Source: Bacteroidales bacterium
Lineage (GTDB): Bacteria > Bacteroidota > Bacteroidia > Bacteroidales > UBA7960
NCBI GenBank assembly: GCA_007132865.1
Contig: SLNU01000370.1
Coordinates: 1-6,021, forward strand
Direction: 5' to 3'
Length of the DNA stretch: 6,021 nt
The notes beneath the pieces are model-generated. The model was not told the DNA's origin. It saw only the letters and a program-made list of their open reading frames with translations, and made no database searches. The stretch's first letter is position 1. Each line of letters opens with the position of its first letter. Below, piece after piece: positions 3,598 to 6,021 of the stretch. The translations under genes were made by a program, and so were the position numbers.

Positions 3598-6021
3598 TTA
3601 CAAGGCTTCCAATACTTCCTTAATGGCGCGGTCCAGTTGTGGATCCCTATCCAGCAGCCGATCCTCGAATGTGTTGTGCACCGGGATATCCGGGGCCACG
3701 CCGGTGAATTCCAGGTTCTCACCGTCAAGCGTATAGCAACCCCAGGCCGGAAGACGGCAGAAAGACCCGTCTACCATCTGCTTTCCGGAGGTAAAAATGA
3801 TCCATCTGTACGTCTCCGTTCCGACAATCGGACCCAGTTCGAGTCTGCGGAAGCCTTCCGCCGTCATCTCCGCGTCACTCAGGCTGCGCTCATTAATCAG
3901 CAGCACCATCGGGTTGCCCGATGGTGAGAAATTTGGCTGGGGCGACAAGCTGCCACCGCGGTACTGCCATGTCAGGTAAGGACGTTGGGAAAGGAACTGC
4001 AGTACATCGTCATGCACATTTCCACCCCGGTTGAAACGGACATCCAGAATCAGGGCTTCCTTGTCCATCGCATGGGTGGTCATATCGATCAGAAAACGAT
4101 TCAGGGAGCCTACGCCCATGTCCTTCATGAACACATAGGCCACCCGGTCATCCGTCATCTCCCCCACATAACGGCGATTCTCCGCTATCCATTCGTCGTA
4201 GAGCAGGTCACTTATCTGGCCAGGGTGATGGGGCTCCATCCTGACTTCCACGGCTTGTCCGCCACGTGAAAACTCCATGAGCAGTTCTGCGGGACGCCGT
4301 GGAAAGTAGAAATACTGGTTCCGGTCTGTGCCATCCTGCACTTTTCGCCCATTGACTGAAATCAGCACGTCCCCGGGCTTCACCGGGGTCTCCGTCAGGT
4401 CCAGGTTGCTGCGGGTAATCACCCGCTTAACCCGGAAGGGGTCGTCGTTTTCAAAGATCAGTCCCGTTTCCGTGCTAACCGCAGAATAAAATGGTTTTTC
4501 CTCATCGCCACTGCTGCTGAATCCCATATGCGAGGAGTTCAATTCGCCCAGCATGTCGTTGGTTAGCCTGCGCAAGTTCTCCCGGTTGCGCACAAACGGC
4601 AGGTGGCGGCTGTAGCGCTCACGCATCCCCTGCCAGTCCACACCATGGAAACCTGCTTCATAGAAGTTTTCATCGAGGGCAGTCCATGTCTCAAAAAAGA
4701 TCTGGGAAAATTCATTTTCCAGATTCCTTGAAAAGGCATGTGATATATCCACCGCTTCCATGCGGTTGCTGTTGAGGTTCAGCTTTTGAATGTTTCCGCC
4801 AGCGAGTACAAACAGCTCATCTCCGGCACTGACCAGCCTGGGATTCATACCAGTCTGTGCCCCTTCGATACGCACCGGGCGGTTGGTCTCAAAGGGTTTT
4901 TGTTCCAGCTTCCACAATCCCCAATCCCCCTTGTCGTGGTTTGACGCAAAGAACAGCACATCCGTGCCCTTGATGCGGAACACCTGCGGCAACCATTGTC
5001 GACCTACTCCCGCAACCCGGATCTCTTCCCAGCGCTCGGCAATCCCCTCCAGGTCGAAGCGGATCTGCGGCGGTAAGGTGTCGTTCTTCCTCTCTTCAGT
5101 AAACAATTCGTCAAATTTTTCTGACCGGAGCTCCGGTGCGAAACGATAAAGCGGGATACGGTAGATGCGATCCTCTGTATTTCCCCGAGGGTAGTTCGGT
5201 TGCTGCCTGTCCGACACAAAATACACATATCGTCCGCAGGGCGACCAGGAAGGTGTTCGCTCTGAAACCCCGGTTTGTGTCAGGGCGAAGGTTTCCCCGC
5301 TTTCCAGCTTGTGGACCATGATGTTTTGCTCAAAATTGCGGTAAGCCGTAAAAAACACATGGCTGCCATCGGGAGAAAAACCGGGGGCAGAATTTTGAAA
5401 ACCCCAGAGTTCATCGGTGGCAATCACCCTTGTAAGCTGTGCTTTCAGATCCAAAAGCTTAACCTCGCTCCGCCCGCTAAGGTAAACCCCCTTGCTGCGA
5501 TCGTGGTTCAGGATGAGCAGTCGGCTGGTGGCATCTACATGTTCTATCTGCCTTTCCGTCCCGCTCCCATCTGCCGGAATGCTGTAAAGGTTGGCCCAGC
5601 CGTCACGTGTGCGGGTGTAAAACAAGGTCTTGTTGTCCGCACCCCAGGCCACCTCGAGCACCCTCTCCTTTGGGTTTGTTTGTAGTTGTCGGACAAACTT
5701 TCCTTCTGCATCCGACACAAATAATTCCCCCCTTGAGACAAATGCCAACTTCTTTTTATCGGGAGACACATCGAACCAGGTAATATTGCCCTTCACTTCA
5801 AATGATTGTTCAAGAGGAAGGGTGTTTTTACTTGAAACCCTGATCTCTGGTACGCTGATCTGCCCGCTTCCCACGTCGTAGATCACCAGCTCATAATCCC
5901 TTTCAAACACAATTTTTTGTCCGTCAGCACTCACCTGTGGCCTGCCTATTGAAGTATCAAACCTGGTCAGGATGGTTTTATCATCACCATCCAGGCGGTA
6001 CAGGTTGTATTCATCATTGTA
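3598..6021 (-). CDS. Tricorn-type protease, S41 family (N-terminus beyond window)
   Basis: The frame is open to the right edge, giving 807 residues of a protein probably about 1,050 long. Residues 1 to about 430 are beta-propeller with PD40/WD40-like blades (for example VSADGQKIVF 30-39, and SPDKKKLAF, FSPDGSHVFF, WSPCGRYVYF further on). A Tricorn C1 domain follows (about 435-500, FFETWTALDENFY), then a PDZ domain (about 516-600) and the S41 tail-specific-protease core (about 605-790). Likely catalytic residues are Ser497-His498, Ser715-Asp716 (SLSDAEM) and Glu771 (NLEFTGVAPD). Archaeal Tricorn uses Ser745-His746, Ser965-Asp966 and Glu1023, so spacings agree within two residues. Tricorn degrades oligopeptides released by larger proteases. 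Bacterial relatives may be exported, but the signal region is not in view. GTG at 5934 is internal: coding continues in frame upstream. No sorting domain follows the catalytic part. Expression and substrates cannot be judged. Confidence 0.93.
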   Translation of the reverse strand, partial: YNDEYNLYRLDGDDKTILTRFDTSIGRPQVSADGQKIVFERDYELVIYDVGSGQISVPEIRVSSKNTLPLEQSFEVKGNITWFDVSPDKKKLAFVSRGELFVSDAEGKFVRQLQTNPKERVLEVAWGADNKTLFYTRTRDGWANLYSIPADGSGTERQIEHVDATSRLLILNHDRSKGVYLSGRSEVKLLDLKAQLTRVIATDELWGFQNSAPGFSPDGSHVFFTAYRNFEQNIMVHKLESGETFALTQTGVSERTPSWSPCGRYVYFVSDRQQPNYPRGNTEDRIYRIPLYRFAPELRSEKFDELFTEERKNDTLPPQIRFDLEGIAERWEEIRVAGVGRQWLPQVFRIKGTDVLFFASNHDKGDWGLWKLEQKPFETNRPVRIEGAQTGMNPRLVSAGDELFVLAGGNIQKLNLNSNRMEAVDISHAFSRNLENEFSQIFFETWTALDENFYEAGFHGVDWQGMRERYSRHLPFVRNRENLRRLTNDMLGELNSSHMGFSSSGDEEKPFYSAVSTETGLIFENDDPFRVKRVITRSNLDLTETPVKPGDVLISVNGRKVQDGTDRNQYFYFPRRPAELLMEFSRGGQAVEVRMEPHHPGQISDLLYDEWIAENRRYVGEMTDDRVAYVFMKDMGVGSLNRFLIDMTTHAMDKEALILDVRFNRGGNVHDDVLQFLSQRPYLTWQYRGGSLSPQPNFSPSGNPMVLLINERSLSDAEMTAEGFRRLELGPIVGTETYRWIIFTSGKQMVDGSFCRLPAWGCYTLDGENLEFTGVAPDIPVHNTFEDRLLDRDPQLDRAIKEVLEAL

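Noticed and set aside
5932..5934. GTG as the start of the tricorn-like protein
   Set aside because: The frame continues open for 29 more codons to the window edge, with propeller-like sequence (YNDEYNLYRLDG), and family length requires about 250 more residues upstream.

Overview
This 6,021-base window looks like chromosomal DNA of a Bacteroidota member, probably an anaerobic or environmental Bacteroidales-like lineage. Four things suggest this. Promoter candidates match the Bacteroidota -7 consensus TAnnTTTG. The gene order is hpt-adk-obgE. Obg and adenylate kinase are the short forms (335 and 192 residues, no C-terminal OCT domain and no zinc-type LID). Shine-Dalgarno sequences are mostly absent. 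The species cannot be named from the sequence.

Left edge (1-776): a BlaI/MecI-type repressor gene, cut off by the window edge, runs leftward. It is divergent from a rightward gene for a small flavin-binding protein of the Nim / pyridoxamine-phosphate-oxidase-like family. The 138-bp gap holds a promoter candidate for each direction. It also holds a 16-bp inverted repeat lying exactly between the -33 and -7 elements of the repressor promoter, the expected place for an autoregulatory operator.

Centre (770-2928, minus strand): hpt (purine salvage), adk (adenylate balance) and obgE (ribosome-associated GTPase) form a compact operon. adk and obgE overlap by four bases, and a single promoter candidate precedes hpt. 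All three concern the purine nucleotide pool or a protein that senses it. obgE and the Nim-like gene converge and overlap by seven bases.

Right (3065-6021): a YfcE/MJ0936-type metallophosphoesterase gene diverges from hpt. A perfect 16-bp palindrome sits against its start codon. It converges with a large leftward gene, 5'-truncated by the window edge, encoding a tricorn-type protease: beta-propeller, C1 domain, PDZ and S41 catalytic domain. Its catalytic residues are spaced almost as in archaeal Tricorn.

Most of the window is housekeeping and I see no clearly novel multi-gene system. I also see no RNA genes, mobile elements, CRISPR arrays or convincing intrinsic terminators. The best second looks are the BlaI/Nim divergent pair with its operator, the start-codon palindrome at 3050-3065, and the missing acidic specificity residue in the tricorn-like protease.
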